A stretch of 64,000 nt of DNA from Holosporaceae bacterium (GTDB taxonomy: Bacteria; Pseudomonadota; Alphaproteobacteria; UBA7879; UBA5542): NCBI GenBank assembly GCA_022646525.1, contig CP060261.1, positions 124,001-188,000 of the forward strand. The letters run 5' to 3'. The notes below the pieces were generated by a model. The model ran no database searches. It was given only the letters and a program-made list of their open reading frames with translations, and was not told where the DNA came from. Both the position numbers and the translations under genes were made by a program. Shown here piece by piece: positions 1 to 10,498 of this stretch (positions within the stretch are counted from its first letter, which is position 1; each line of letters starts with the position of its first letter).

Positions 1-291
1 GACCACAATCATGCGTGGCACCTCTATGCACCCACAATTGAACCAAAAATTGCTGGTATAGATCGAAACAAGCTCATAGAAAAAATGAAAGAAAAGAATA
101 TTGGTCTTGGTTTACACTGGCAAGCACCACATTTATTCTCTTTTTATCGTAAACAGTTTGGCTTTAAAGAAGGCATGTGCCCTGTTGCTGAAAATATTGC
201 AGACAACATCTTTAGTCTTCCCCTTTTTCCTCAAATGACTGATGATGAGCAAAACCGTGTAATAGAATCTTTGAAGGAAGTGTTAAAGTAA
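1..291 (+). CDS. arnB: UDP-4-amino-4-deoxy-L-arabinose aminotransferase (ArnB-like), C-terminal part
   Basis: Only the last 96 codons are in the window; the gene enters from the left edge. The visible part reads DHNHAWHLY, then GIDRNKLIEKM, GLHWQAPHLFSFY and NIADNIFSLPLFPQMTDDE. This is the C-terminal end typical of DegT/DnrJ/EryC1/StrS PLP-dependent sugar aminotransferases, where the helper text HxHxxHxHPF and SLPLFPxM is diagnostic of the ArnB branch. ArnB transfers an amino group from glutamate to UDP-4-keto-pentose in lipid A aminoarabinose synthesis, in the cytoplasm. The PLP lysine lies outside the window. The next gene, arnC, starts 5 bases after the stop codon, so the two are probably one operon. 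The specific ArnB assignment rests mainly on the arnC and arnA neighbours. Confidence 0.8.
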   Translation, partial: DHNHAWHLYAPTIEPKIAGIDRNKLIEKMKEKNIGLGLHWQAPHLFSFYRKQFGFKEGMCPVAENIADNIFSLPLFPQMTDDEQNRVIESLKEVLK

Positions 292-296
292 AACCC

Positions 297-1249
297 ATGA
301 AAAAAATATATCTTTCCGTCGCAATCCCTGTTTATAACGAGCAAGAGAGTTTGCAAAAACTCTCCGATCGACTTATGACCGTTCTTGAAAAAATAAAAGA
401 ACCTTATGAAGTCATTTACACGAATGATGGCAGTAAAGATGACTCCATTCATATTCTTAGAAACTTGCAAAAAAAATACCCAAAGCATGTGCGTGTTATT
501 GATTTCAGTGGCAACTATGGCCAACACATGGCAATTATGGCGGCTTTCGAACAAGTAAACGGTGAGGTTATTATTAACTTGGATGCAGACTTACAAAACC
601 CCCAGAAGAAATCCCTGTTGTTAGACCTATATAAAAGGGACACGATGTGGTAGGCAGTTATCGCTTAAAAGAAGTGATCACGTCTGGCGTCATTAGCTCT
701 CGTTTTGCAAATCATGTTCGTTTTGCATTAACAGGCACACGCATGCGCGATCAAGGATGTATGTTCCGCGCCTACAGCCGCTCGATTGTCGATCAAATTG
801 TTGAGGGTACAGAATCATCCACTTTTATTCCCGTTCTTGCCTGGAGAATGGCACAAAAAACCCTACCGAAGTGGGGCTACGTCATGATGCACGTGAAGAT
901 GGTGACTCAAAGTACGGCATGTACGAACTTATTCGTGTTGCCATTGACTTGGCCACAAACTTTTCTATGCTTCCCATTCAATTTTTTACATTTTTTGGCA
1001 TGGTAGTATCAGGGCTTAGCTTTTTACCCTTGTGTTTCACATGCTTGGCCGTCGCCTGATCTATGGCCCCGAAGCAGAAGAAGTGTATTCACGCTTATCG
1101 CAATCATTATTTTCTTAATCAGCGTTGCCATTATGGGTATTGGCATCATTGGCGAATATGTAGGACGCATATACCAAGCCCTTAATCGACGTCGCTATAC
1201 AATTCGTCAAATTATACAAGACGCATCTTTAGAAAAGGACAAAAAGTAA
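297..1249 (+). CDS. arnC: Undecaprenyl-phosphate 4-deoxy-4-formamido-L-arabinose transferase (ArnC), frameshifted
   Basis: This is a family 2 glycosyltransferase that loads the modified arabinose onto undecaprenyl phosphate at the inner membrane. The N-terminus reads LSVAIPVYNEQESL. About 40 residues on comes TNDGSKDDS, then VIDFSGNYGQHMAIMAAFEQ and NLDADLQNP, the ArnC version of the GT-A nucleotide/metal motif. The C-terminal third has two hydrophobic segments (about 930-1060 and 1100-1170), as in ArnC and DPM-like transferases. The reading frame breaks near 605-650, around 870-890 and around 1035-1090, but conserved sequence continues across each break. Restored length is about 317 residues, close to the family norm. 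The stop TAA (1247-1249) abuts the next start. Confidence 0.82.
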
Positions 1250-2289
1250 ATGTTCAAAAAATTTCATTCTTGGTGCAAATGGCTTCATCGGAAGCAACCT
1301 AACCGAACAAATTCTGCGTGAAAAAGATTGGCATGTTTCTGGATTTGATGTCTCTGACCACAAGCTTGAAGAATGCCTGGCCATCAAAATTTTGACTTTA
1401 AAAAGGCGACTTATTTGATCACGAACAGTGGATAGAAGAAAAGGTAAAAGAAGCCGATGTTGTTTTGCCATTGATTGCAAATTGCAAATCCAGCCCTTTA
1501 CGTTTCAGATCCACTTCTTGTTTTTAAGCTGGATTTTGAATCAAACCTTCAAGTCATTATGGTGTGTTTCAATATAAAAAGCGCATTATTTTCCCTTCTA
1601 CATCTGAAGTTTATGGTATGTCCTCAGACACCCCTTTTGATGAGGAAAAATCAAATCTCGTTTTAGGACCTATTCACAAACAACGCTGGATTTATTCGTG
1701 CGCCAAACAGATGTTAGATCGTGTCATCTATGCATATGGTATCCACGAAAAACTTGATTATACCCTCTTCCGGCCTTTTAACTGGTTAGGGGCCTAAAAT
1801 GGATGATGTTTTTTGCTAAAAAGAAAACTCTTCTCGTGCCATCATTCAGTTCATTAACAATATCCTTTATCAACGCCCTATAAAGCTTATGGACGGCGGC
1901 AAGCAAAAAAGGTGCTTTACATTTATTGGTGATGGGGTGTCTGCCCTTGTGAAAATGATTGAAAATGAAAACGGCGCGGCCTCCGGTCGTATCTTCAACA
2001 TTGGCAACCCAAACAACAACCTTTCCATTGCTGATGCCGCACAAGAAGTTATTTCAGTGATGAAGGAATACGAAAAATATGCGCATTTTGCTGAAAAGGC
2101 AAAAGTGGAAACCGCTGCCTCCGCAACACATTTTGGTGCAGCATATGAAGATGTAAAAGAACGCATTCCTCTATTGAAAATGCAAAAAATACCTAGATTG
2201 ACGCCCACAAAAAACGTTTAGAGAAATTATTAAAAAATACCCTTGATTATCACCTCATTCAAAACCCAGGAACCATAGAAAGTGACTAA
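1250..2289 (+). CDS. arnA: UDP-glucuronate decarboxylase, ArnA dehydrogenase domain only, frameshifted
   Basis: The gene matches the C-terminal half of ArnA, an SDR enzyme that oxidises and decarboxylates UDP-glucuronate. Readable pieces in order are FILGANGFIGSNLTEQIL (NAD-binding Rossmann start), VVLPLIA, IIFPSTSEVYGMSSDTPFDE (catalytic Ser and Tyr region), RWIYSCAKQMLDRVI (YxxxK), FRPFNW and DGGKQKRCFTFI. At least five frameshifts interrupt these pieces (near 1265, 1395, 1480-1560, 1795-1825 and 2185-2235). The start ATG follows the arnC stop directly, so the formyltransferase half found at the N-terminus of enterobacterial ArnA is absent here. A separate formyltransferase could lie elsewhere. 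The C-terminus ends at TAA 2287-2289 and overlaps the start of the next gene. Confidence 0.75.
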
Positions 2290-3190
2290 AGAAATTCTGC
2301 CAACAACACCTAAGTCAAATAAAAGAAAAGTTTACATGGGTGCCTTTTTCATGATCTTAACGATGATGATTTTTGGCATGGGCAATGCATTCATTAAAGA
2401 AGTTGGCGAAGAAAACCATGTCATGCAGATTGTTTTTTTCCGCTGCTCATGGGTTCTTATTTGTATTCTAGGTTTTCTTTTTACCACCAAGAATATGCAC
2501 CTGATTCGCACAACACAGCTGAAGTTGCAAATCTTACGGGGATTCATTGGGTTCTTTAGCATGTATGCCATGTTTTATTCTTTTGATGCCTTGCCTCTGA
2601 CAGATAGCACTGTTCTTGTATTTGCCTCTCCTTTATTTATCACGGCTTTGTCTTACCCACTTCTTAAAGAAAAGGTTGGTTTAAAAAGATGGATTGCTGT
2701 TTTCGTAGGCTTTTTTGGGGTGTTCATTATGGCACACCCCTCTGGAAAAGTAACACTGCTTGGTGTAGGAGCCGGTCTTACCTCTGCCTTTCTTGAAGCA
2801 ATCATTGGCAACATGGCACGCATGCTGTCCAAAAAAGATCACCCCGTCACAACAGTGCTGTATCACACTTTTATTATTTGGCTTCTATCTATCTTTTTTG
2901 TGCCTTTTTGCTGGCAACCGATTCAGGTGGAAAATCACATTTTCCTATTTATTTTAGGCGCCCTTGCTGCAGTGGGCCAAGTTTTTTTAGTGAAAGCATA
3001 CAGCCTGGCCCCGGTGTCTGTTGTTGCCCCTCTACTCTACACTTTGATCATATGGACAAGCATCATTGGTTATTTCCGATGGAGCGAACGACTAGGTAAA
3101 GAAATGCTTTTAGGTGCACCATTTGTGATTGGTGCAGGCATTTATATCGTTTATCAGGCTTCCAAAAAAAAGAAAGCTACGTCTCAATAG
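2282..3190 (+). CDS. EamA/DMT superfamily transporter
   Basis: An intact 302-residue inner membrane protein with about ten hydrophobic segments in two EamA repeats. The first repeat begins FMILTMMIFGMGNAFIKE and includes VFFRCSWVLI; the second repeat covers roughly residues 155-295. Starting at GTG 2282 gives an 8-base overlap with the end of arnA, which suggests translational coupling. Family members export or exchange small metabolites; in Rickettsia a relative imports S-adenosylmethionine. Enterobacterial arn operons carry two half-size EamA proteins (ArnE/ArnF) that flip undecaprenyl-aminoarabinose. A full-size EamA protein here could do that job, but this is inference from position. The substrate cannot be read from the sequence. 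Confidence 0.8.
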   Translation: MTKEILPTTPKSNKRKVYMGAFFMILTMMIFGMGNAFIKEVGEENHVMQIVFFRCSWVLICILGFLFTTKNMHLIRTTQLKLQILRGFIGFFSMYAMFYSFDALPLTDSTVLVFASPLFITALSYPLLKEKVGLKRWIAVFVGFFGVFIMAHPSGKVTLLGVGAGLTSAFLEAIIGNMARMLSKKDHPVTTVLYHTFIIWLLSIFFVPFCWQPIQVENHIFLFILGALAAVGQVFLVKAYSLAPVSVVAPLLYTLIIWTSIIGYFRWSERLGKEMLLGAPFVIGAGIYIVYQASKKKKATSQ

Positions 3191-3202
3191 TAAAACTTAA
3201 AA

Positions 3203-4461
3203 CTATTCTTCAATAGGAAAGCGCTTCATCAAATAAGATAGCAAAATCAGTCCTGGCAGTGCCGCAGCACTCGCAATTAAGAAGAATGCGATCCAATCAA
3301 ATCGCTCTGCCAGAAATCCAGAAGTTGACTGTACAAACACCCGACCCACTGCCATGATTGCTGTGAATAATGCGTACTGTGTTGCTGTGAACTTAAGGTT
3401 GCAAAGCCTTGAAAGATACGCAACAAAAGCACTGGTCATAACACCACCTGAAAGATTTTCTGAAATAATAGTGCCGTAAAGGTAAGGCATTGAGTGTCCA
3501 TGGAGTGCCAATAGAATAAAGAAACCATTGATATCACGTGGGCAATACCACCCACCATCAATGTTTTCATAATCCCAATACGCTTGGCAATCACACCACC
3601 TAAAAGGCCTCCAAACACAACCATCCAAATACCAAATGTCTTGGTCACCATACCGATTTCTGTGCCCGTAAAGCCGAGTTTTTGGTAAAAGACCGTTGCC
3701 ATTTGGCCAATCAGGTTATCTCCGAAACGATAGAGAAGAACAAAGGCTAACACCCAATACCAACCGGGTCGGGTAATGAAGTCTAAAAACGGATCAATAA
3801 CCATTGATTTTAAAGTCTTTGAAGAAAGATCTAACTGCTTAGAAGAAGCCGGTTCTTTACAAAATAATGTGGTCAAGATACCAACACCCATAAAGAAGCC
3901 CATAATAAGATACACGGTTTCCCAAGAGTATGTGTCCGATAAGGAAAGTGCAACACCCCCAGAAATAATCATACCTAAACGATAACCAAAAACTTCAACA
4001 CCCCCACCTGCAGCATACTCTGATGGGTCAAGGGATTCGATACGATAGGCATCAATTAAAATATCTTGCGTTGCAGAAAAGAAAGAAACGCAAAGAGCAA
4101 ATACCGCAGTTAGAAAGAGATTCTGTTCTGGTTGGCTATGCCCCATCATAATAATAGAAAGCGCCAGTAAGATTTGGACAAAAAGTAGCCATCCACGGCG
4201 GCGGCCCAATACCTTCGTCAAAAAAGGAAGTTTAAAACGGTCTAAGAAAGGCGCCCACAAAAACTTCCAAACATAAGGCATGCCTACCAAGGCAAACAAA
4301 CCAATTGTACGTTTATCAATGCCAACCTTTGAAAACCAAAAAGAAAGCGTAGATAGTGTAAGAAGTAATGGCAGCCCACTTGAAAATCCAAAGAGAAGAA
4401 TGATTAATAAACGCTTCTTAAAATAAATACTAAAATTACTTAGGATATTCGTGCTACTCAT
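3203..4461 (-). CDS. ampG: AmpG-like MFS permease, one frameshift
   Basis: A 12-helix major facilitator protein. The N-terminal part reads FGFSSGLPLLLTLSTLSFW, then RTIGLFALVGMPYVWKFLWAP, DRF..LGRRRGWLLFVQ and SATQDILIDAYRIESL. These are the AmpG hallmarks. AmpG imports anhydro-muropeptides from the periplasm so that cell wall fragments can be recycled; some intracellular bacteria carry several AmpG-like paralogues whose substrates are unknown. The frame breaks near 3500-3520; the second part (3203 to about 3510) supplies the last four helices and ends KRFPIEE. It is convergent with the EamA gene (12-base gap) and is followed upstream by arnT on the same strand with a 12-base gap. Confidence 0.8.
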
Positions 4462-4473
4462 GTTTGCTCCTTT

Positions 4474-5889
4474 TTAATTATGTCTACACCAGTAAACCAC
4501 ATATTTTGGTGCAGAAAAAATCTTTATAGACGATCTTCGCCTGAAACAAGATTCAAAATCAAGCAAATCACGTTTCAAAACATAGACATAAGCATCACTT
4601 GAATCCAACACATTTTTATCTAAAAACAAATGGGAGTATTGCATTTTCTGCTGTGCGTACCACAAGTCTCGACTTTCAGAATGAATGATCAGAACAGGTC
4701 GCCCTAAATAAAAGGGGAGAGAAGATAGCTCTTCAAATCTTTTATACAAGAAAACGTTACGCGTTACATCAAGGCGTGCGACCGAGTCTTTCACAGTAAT
4801 CTCAGGTTCTTTATGCCGGGCATAGTAAAGGCCCCCAAAAAGAAGAAGAGCAGAAATAGAAGCACCCCCTACAAGTATCTTATATCTGCCTTTTACACCC
4901 TCCAACAGCAGCCCAAACCATAAGGCAAGTGGGGGCATGCCCACAACCATGTAGTAGTTCGCTTTCGCACGCGATAGGGAGAAAAAGAGTAAAAATGAAA
5001 AGAACCAACACAGCAAGAAACGCCCCAAAGGTTGGTTGGCTAACCGAAATCGCTTAAGAAATGGCCAAATAAACGCCCAAGGCAAAAAATAAAGAATAAG
5101 TCGGGGTATATAATAATAAATAGGTCCTGTGTAATAATCCTTTGGAATTCGTTGATCGAGAAACCGCATAATATGTTCATTTATAAAATAAAACCAAGAA
5201 AACCCTTGCTCCTGTTGCGCAGCCAACAAATGCCACGGCACTGTCACCAAAAGAAAAAGAAGTAGAGAAACAGGGTTTAATAGCTTAAGCAGAAGCTTTA
5301 ATTTCTTTTCCAAAAGTAAGAAAGTTAAAACAACAAGCCCCACAAGCACAATTGACACAAACCCCTTAAACAGAGCAGCCCCACCAAGAAAAAGTGCCGA
5401 AATATGAAGATATAATTTTTTTCTAAGATTAAAGTATTTCCAAAAGAATAACAGCGTGCCCGTTAAGAAAAACGTTAGACCAACATCAAAAAAAAACCAT
5501 CCGAGAAAAAACAAAAAAAACCCGGCTGAACTTGCCAACACAATGCCAGGGAAATAAATTGTTTCCCGATTATTTCTTTCAAATTGACATACCAAAAAAG
5601 CAGGTGATTGCACCCAATGTTGCCGGCACAGCACGCGCAACCCAAACGGATTTCCAAAAATTTTAAAAGAAAAGCAATCAGCCAATATAAAAGCGGTGGT
5701 TTTTCAATATAAGGCACACCATTCAAATGAGGAATCGTCCAATTACCACTTTCAACCATCTCCCAAGAAATTTGGGCATAAAGCCCTTCGTTGTTATTAA
5801 GCAATCCATAGGATGAAAGAAAAAAGTAGAAGAAAAAGGCTAAGGAAAATACAAAAAAAAGTAAGCGTTAGTTTTTGTTTATTGAGCAT
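4474..5889 (-). CDS. arnT: ArnT-like glycosyltransferase family 39 (lipid A aminoarabinose transferase), frameshifted
   Basis: A polytopic inner membrane protein with periplasmic active site. The N-terminal segment after the first helix reads LLNNNEGLYAQISWEMVESG, then IPHLNGVPYIEKPPLLYWLIA. The (N)(D/N)EG and EKPPLLYWL motifs are the ArnT/PMT signature; the acidic residue usually paired in this loop is replaced by N in NNNEG. ArnT transfers aminoarabinose from undecaprenyl phosphate to lipid A and lowers its negative charge. Frameshifts occur near 5800 (after the first helix) and at about 5665-5690. ATG 5887-5889 overlaps the J-domain gene stop by 11 bases. Restored length is about 472 residues, short for ArnT (about 550). 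Another GT39 protein-mannosyltransferase-like role is possible, but arnBCA lie 2 kb away. Confidence 0.68.
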
Positions 5890-6446
5890 CTTTAATAAAG
5901 TTACTTAAAATTTTATAGGCAATATTAATTTTTTTAACTTTTCTTCCCGATCTTTTTTTACCATGATGTAAGTCTGGATGATACTCTTTCACCGCTTGTT
6001 TATATATTTTTTTCAAGTGATTCATTTCCACGGGCAGAGATACGCCCAAAACTTTTGCAGCGCCCGCAACCTCACTTGGCCAAATTTCTTTTCGACCGCC
6101 TTCCTCAATAGGGCCTGGACGACCTTCAAACACACCAAAAAAGTCTTGGGCACTTTGAAAGTTACGCATATCCCCACGAAAAGGCCATGTTGGTTTGCGC
6201 CAAATTGTGTCGGCTTTAATTTCAGACTCTATTTCTTCTGCTGTCATATTGGCATAGTAATTAAGGTTTTTGTTGTATTCCTTAATATGATCCAAACACA
6301 TATAGTTTACTTTTTTAGGATTATTCAAATCTAATAAAACACGATGCGTCCCTGATTCTTTACACCCTTTCGCACAGCATTGAGATATCTCATCTTTGCT
6401 TGATTTATAATAAGAGAATGTATTTTCTTGTTTTGTGTGTAGACAT
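5879..6446 (-). CDS. J-domain protein (alphaproteobacterial type), N-terminal frameshift
   Basis: The C-terminal 50 residues form a J domain: KVLGVSLPVEMNHLKKIYKQ, then EYHPDLHHG with the invariant HPD that stimulates DnaK, and the last helix KKINIAYKILS. Before it is the alphaproteobacterial leader MCLDHIKEYNKNLNYYANM and TIWRKPTWPF. Reading back past the first in-frame ATG (6326-6328) finds CCAKGC and SGTHRVLL in the same frame, expected for this family, which carries a small cysteine motif near its start. A natural start is ATG 6444-6446 (MSTHKTRK) if one base in the A-run near 6425 is miscounted. The likely role is a DnaK co-chaperone. It overlaps arnT by 11 bases. Confidence 0.8.
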
Positions 6447-6560
6447 GGGTTCTTTTTTTATACTAGAGTAGCACGATTTTCAAGATGATAAACGTCTTCA
6501 CATGATAGTTAAAGGTATGTATCATTGTCTGTGAATTTTTCTATTAAGGCTCAAGTAATT

Positions 6561-8308
6561 ATGAAAAATGTAATGAAGCTTATTTATAGCACCCTTTTAA
6601 TTGCTATTATTGCAAATACAGGGGAATACCTACTCTGCATCCAAAGGGAAAGCAAGCATAAACAAAGCACAAAAAGAAAGTGTTCCCCAACTTGGACGCA
6701 GTGGCAACTCAAGAAAAATGGGGCCACTACAAGATCAAATTGTGGAAGATGTCAGCACGTCTGAACCCCATCCAACAGATCCTAAAGGTCAGTTGGCAGA
6801 ATCAACAGAACCCATTGTTGAAAATGTAGATGAAAAAACACCAGGCGAAGCCTTAGACGCACCCCACCCCAAAAACAGGCCCAGTCAAAAAACCTTATCT
6901 TACTTAAACACGCTTTAGAAGGTGCCTACAAGCAAAAGTCCATTGATTACGGCCGAATATGTTGTTAAAGCGGCTCAAATGGATTTAAGCGGCGCCAAAA
7001 GAGACTGGTTACCAAAAACATCTGCAAGCATCTCTTATACAGACACCTCAGGTCACAGTGTTTTAAGTCGTGGCGCTACTTCTACTGGCACACGATCTGA
7101 TTCAAACGCAAACACAGGATCAGGCTCAACAGAAGGCGCTTTAATTCTGCAACAAAAACCTCTACAGTGGTGGGGCAACCATGGCTAATATTCGGGCACA
7201 AGAAAAGCTCTTGAAGCAGCTATTGCAACATATGCAACAACAGCCCGTGATACACTTTTTTCAGCAATTCAAACGTTTATCGACCTATCAACAAAGCTTG
7301 AGCTTTTCCGTGTAAAGAAAGGTAGTCAGAAAGTTCTTGAGAGGCAGCTTGAAGTTGCGCGCAATCGATATGAATTTGGTGAACTGACGCAATACGATGT
7401 TGCCACAACACAAGCCAAGTTAGATAAAGCAAAAGCAGAAGTGATCACTGCACTGTCTGAAGCAGAAATTGCAAAAGCAACATTTGTAAAACCACCGGCC
7501 TCACTGTGGATGGTCCTCTAGAAAAACCCGGATATCCTGACCAATTATTGCCTAGCTCTAAATCTGAGGCTGTGCGAATTGCTTTAAAAAGTAAGCCCAA
7601 CTCTTAAAAAACAAGACGCTATTGCAGAGGCAGCACACGCAGAAGCTGATAAAACCTTTGGCGGCCTTCTTCCTTCTTTCGACGTCAGTGCAACGGTATC
7701 AAGGCAGCTAACCGATCAATGGGATAAACGCTCATATTACCAGGGCACGGAAAAACACGGCGTGAGCAGGTTGAAGCCAAAGCAACGCTATCTATTCCCT
7801 TGACTTCCGAGGCAGTACACAAGCATCCATTCGACAAAGGAAGTACACATCTGCTCAAAAACGATTACAGGCAATCTACGAACGCCGCAATGTCATGGAG
7901 CAAGTAAGTCAGCAATGGGATGCCTTAGAGGCGGCACGGGCGCAAATTAAGCAGCTCGAGTCACAAGTTAAAGCTTCAAAAATTGCGCTTGAAACTGTCA
8001 ACGAAGAGTTCTTGTCTGGCAGCAAGACAACCCTCGATGTACTAACAGCAGAGCAAGAGCTTTCAAATGCGCAAGTTGAACTTGTTAAAATTGAACAAAA
8101 CGTTATTTTGTCTGCCTACAAGCTCTTAGCCCTTCTCGGCAAACTCACTGCACCAAATCTAGATCTAAACGTATCTATCTACGATCCACAATCAGACTAT
8201 GATCAAATGCCTTTCTGGGGTATAAATATCAGTCATGATCAACGCATCAATGATCAAATATTATCAAATAAAACAATGAAACAAGCCGAGGCAACAAATG
8301 ACTTCTGA
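6561..8308 (+). CDS. tolC: TolC-family outer membrane channel, heavily frameshifted
   Basis: The start MKNVMKLIYSTLLIAIIA is a signal peptide. It is followed by a low-complexity acidic stretch and then the TolC-fold helices: AEYVVKAAQMDLSGAKRDWL with PKTSASISYTD, later ARDTLFSAIQTFIDL, RQLEVARNRYEFGELTQYDV and the second repeat half VSQQWDALEAARAQIKQLES, TVNEEFLSGSKTTLDVLTAE, ELVKIEQNVILSAYKLLALL. RYEFGELTQYDV and EEFLSGSKTTLDVL are the duplicated equatorial motifs of TolC. The product would be the outer membrane duct of type I secretion or drug efflux. At least six frame breaks lie between 6630 and 7900. The stop overlaps the popZ start by 11 bases. The adjacency tolC-popZ is common in alphaproteobacteria. 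Confidence 0.82.
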
Positions 8309-8748
8309 AACCAACCAAAAAAAATACGGTTCCTTTGTCTGACGACAATATAGAAGAAAACATGGAGGATATTCTTGACTCTATCCGCCAAATCATGAAT
8401 ATAGAGGCCCCATCCTCTCCAACGCCTTCTGGAAAAAGTTCAGCTGCCAAGAAAAAGTCAGCTTCTTTTTCGGATATTCCTCATATTAGCGACAAGAAAA
8501 GCCTTCATCCACAAACACTGAAGCAGGAGGTGACAATGTTCTTGTGCTGCAAAAACCGCTCGCTCACCTCTAAAATCTGCCACGTCTGCTGACGCGAAGA
8601 ACGTGGGGAAAGAAGCGAAAAACAAAGAATTTTTTTTTGCCAGACCTTATCAAAGAGAATCACTTCATATTTCTATTGAAAAGTGGGTGATGAAAACGTT
8701 GAGCCCATTGTTGAAAAAGTGGTGCGCGAAGAAATTAAAAATGCTTAA
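8298..8748 (+). CDS. popZ: PopZ / DUF2497 polar organising protein, frameshifted
   Basis: PopZ forms a polar scaffold that anchors the ParB-parS centromere and recruits cell-cycle regulators. The N-terminal conserved helix reads NMEDILDSIRQIMN, matching the family motif SMEDILxSIRRI. The C-terminal conserved helix is found as WVDENVEPIVEKVVREEIKN at 8682-8745 in another frame. The middle is short and rich in Ser, Pro and Lys, as in the family. Start ATG 8298 gives MTSETNQKN if the eight-A run at 8317-8324 is one base too long; otherwise TTG 8335 would serve. Two or more further breaks lie at 8560-8690. Length of about 150 residues is near the usual. It overlaps tolC; valS, its frequent next neighbour, is 11 kb away here. 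Confidence 0.8.
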
Positions 8749-8904
8749 TTTGCCGAAATCATAGTAGCATTACTATACTTGGCCTGGTTTGAATTTGACT
8801 TTTCAATATTTTTTATGACAATGGTTTCATATGGACTGCGCTTCGGCCTTTCCGTTTTTTTGACGTCTCGTTAATTATTACTAACAAACTAATTAAGGTT
8901 TATC

Positions 8905-10428
8905 ATGTCCACAAAAAAAGAATCCAAATCAGAGTTTACAGGCTGGCGGTCCATCGTATGGCCCATTCATAATCACGAACTAAAGAAGTTCCTGCCTATG
9001 GGGCTTATTATGTTTTGCGTTTTGGTGATTTATACCATTCTTCGCGATACAAAAGACGCTCTTGTTGTAACAGCACCAGGTTCAGGCGCTGAAAGTCTTG
9101 CCTTCCTAAAAGGAATTGGTGTTACATTTTCTGCGATTTTATTTATGATTATGTATACGAAAGCAGCAAATATTTTTAAAAGAGAAGGTCTTTTCTACAT
9201 TACGGCCCTTCCCTTCCTAATATTTTTCGTTTCATTCGCATTCATTATCTATCCACTGCGTGAAGTCTTCCACATGACACCCGACACAATCAGTCAATAC
9301 CAAGCCATGTACCCTGGCCTTCACTGGATTATCCCTATTGTGGGTAACTGGACATATAGTGTGTTCTACATTCTTTCAGAACTGTGGGGTAGTGCTGTAC
9401 TTTCCCTTCTTTTCTGGCAGTTTGCAAACGCCATTACGCCTGTGATTCAAGCGAAAAGATTTTATGGAATGTTTGGTTTCCTTGGAAACTTCGGCCTTCT
9501 TTTGTCTGGTCCGGCTGTATACTATCTTTCAAAAGTAACAACTACCATGGGACTTTCTCAATCAGAAGCATGGTCATTAAGTCTTAAGTACTTGATGGGT
9601 ATGGTTTTTGTTGTTGGTGTTATCTTTTTGTACACGTTCTACTGGATGAACAGAAATGTTCTAACAGACAAGCGTCACTATGACCCTGAAGCTATGGGTG
9701 AAAAGAAGAAAAAAGCGAAACTTTCTCTTGGTGAAAGCTTAAAGTTCATCATGAAATCTCGCTACTTAGGTCTTTTGGCTGTTCTTGTTCTTTCCTACGG
9801 TGTTTCCATCAACATCTTTGAAGGTGTGTGGAAAGGGCAAATCAAACTCGCTTTCCCAACAGAGAATGAATACAACGCTGTTATGGGCGGACTTTCCACA
9901 GTAACAGGTGTAATTGCCATTACCCTGATGTTGATCGGAAGCAACATTTTACGCCGTTTCTCTTGGCGTACTGCTGCCCTGATTACACCATGCGTATTGT
10001 TGGTAGGAATTCTGATCTTCTTTGGTGTTGTCTTCCACAACAACTCACTTCTACCAGAAGGGTTAAAAATCAAAGAAGCCCTTTCACAAGGTTTGATGAA
10101 CAGAGAACTTATTGTGTTTGCTGTTTTCCTTGGTCTTGGTGTGAATGCCTTTGGTAAAGCTGTGAAATATTCACTTTTCGACCCAACAAAGGAAATGGCT
10201 TATATTCCTCTTGACCCAGAACTTAAGGTTAAAGGTAAGGCCGCAGTTGATGTCATTGGTGGACGCGGTGGTAAGTCAGGTGGATCTTATATCCAAATGG
10301 GTCTACTCACAGCCTTTGCAGGCAGCGCCCTTTACCAGTTGGTTCACATCATTGCACCAATCTTGGTTATCGTTGTCATTGGATGGATCTTCTCTGTCTT
10401 TGGATTGAGCAAAAGTTCAAAGCACTGA
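8905..10428 (+). CDS. tlc: NPT1-family ADP/ATP translocase
   Basis: An intact 507-residue inner membrane protein with about 12 helices. It starts with a charged cytoplasmic tail, then SIVWPIHNHELKKFLPMGLI, TILRDTKDALVVTAPGSGAE and FLKGIGVTFSAILFM, which are the signature of Tlc/NTT carriers of Rickettsiales, Holosporales, Chlamydiae and plastids. These exchange host ATP for bacterial ADP, or import nucleotides. Later conserved pieces are YGVSINIFEGVWKGQIK and FDPTKEMAYIPLD. It is the best single indicator of an intracellular life. Which nucleotides it carries cannot be decided from the sequence. It stands alone, 156 bases after popZ, and is followed by a strong terminator. It has no frameshift. 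Confidence 0.97.
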   Translation: MSTKKESKSEFTGWRSIVWPIHNHELKKFLPMGLIMFCVLVIYTILRDTKDALVVTAPGSGAESLAFLKGIGVTFSAILFMIMYTKAANIFKREGLFYITALPFLIFFVSFAFIIYPLREVFHMTPDTISQYQAMYPGLHWIIPIVGNWTYSVFYILSELWGSAVLSLLFWQFANAITPVIQAKRFYGMFGFLGNFGLLLSGPAVYYLSKVTTTMGLSQSEAWSLSLKYLMGMVFVVGVIFLYTFYWMNRNVLTDKRHYDPEAMGEKKKKAKLSLGESLKFIMKSRYLGLLAVLVLSYGVSINIFEGVWKGQIKLAFPTENEYNAVMGGLSTVTGVIAITLMLIGSNILRRFSWRTAALITPCVLLVGILIFFGVVFHNNSLLPEGLKIKEALSQGLMNRELIVFAVFLGLGVNAFGKAVKYSLFDPTKEMAYIPLDPELKVKGKAAVDVIGGRGGKSGGSYIQMGLLTAFAGSALYQLVHIIAPILVIVVIGWIFSVFGLSKSSKH

Positions 10429-10464
10429 CAAAATCAGAAGGTTAGTTCAACAACAAAACCCTTC

Positions 10465-10498
10465 AAAAAACCCCAGAAGAATTCTTCTGGGGTTTTTT
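10465..10498. terminator. Bidirectional intrinsic terminator
   Basis: A perfect 22-base palindrome at 10471-10492 (CCCCAGAAGAATTCTTCTGG plus GG) is flanked by six A on the left and six T on the right. It ends tlc on the plus strand and can also end truA transcripts on the minus strand; the truA stop codon lies inside its right flank. Confidence 0.9.
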
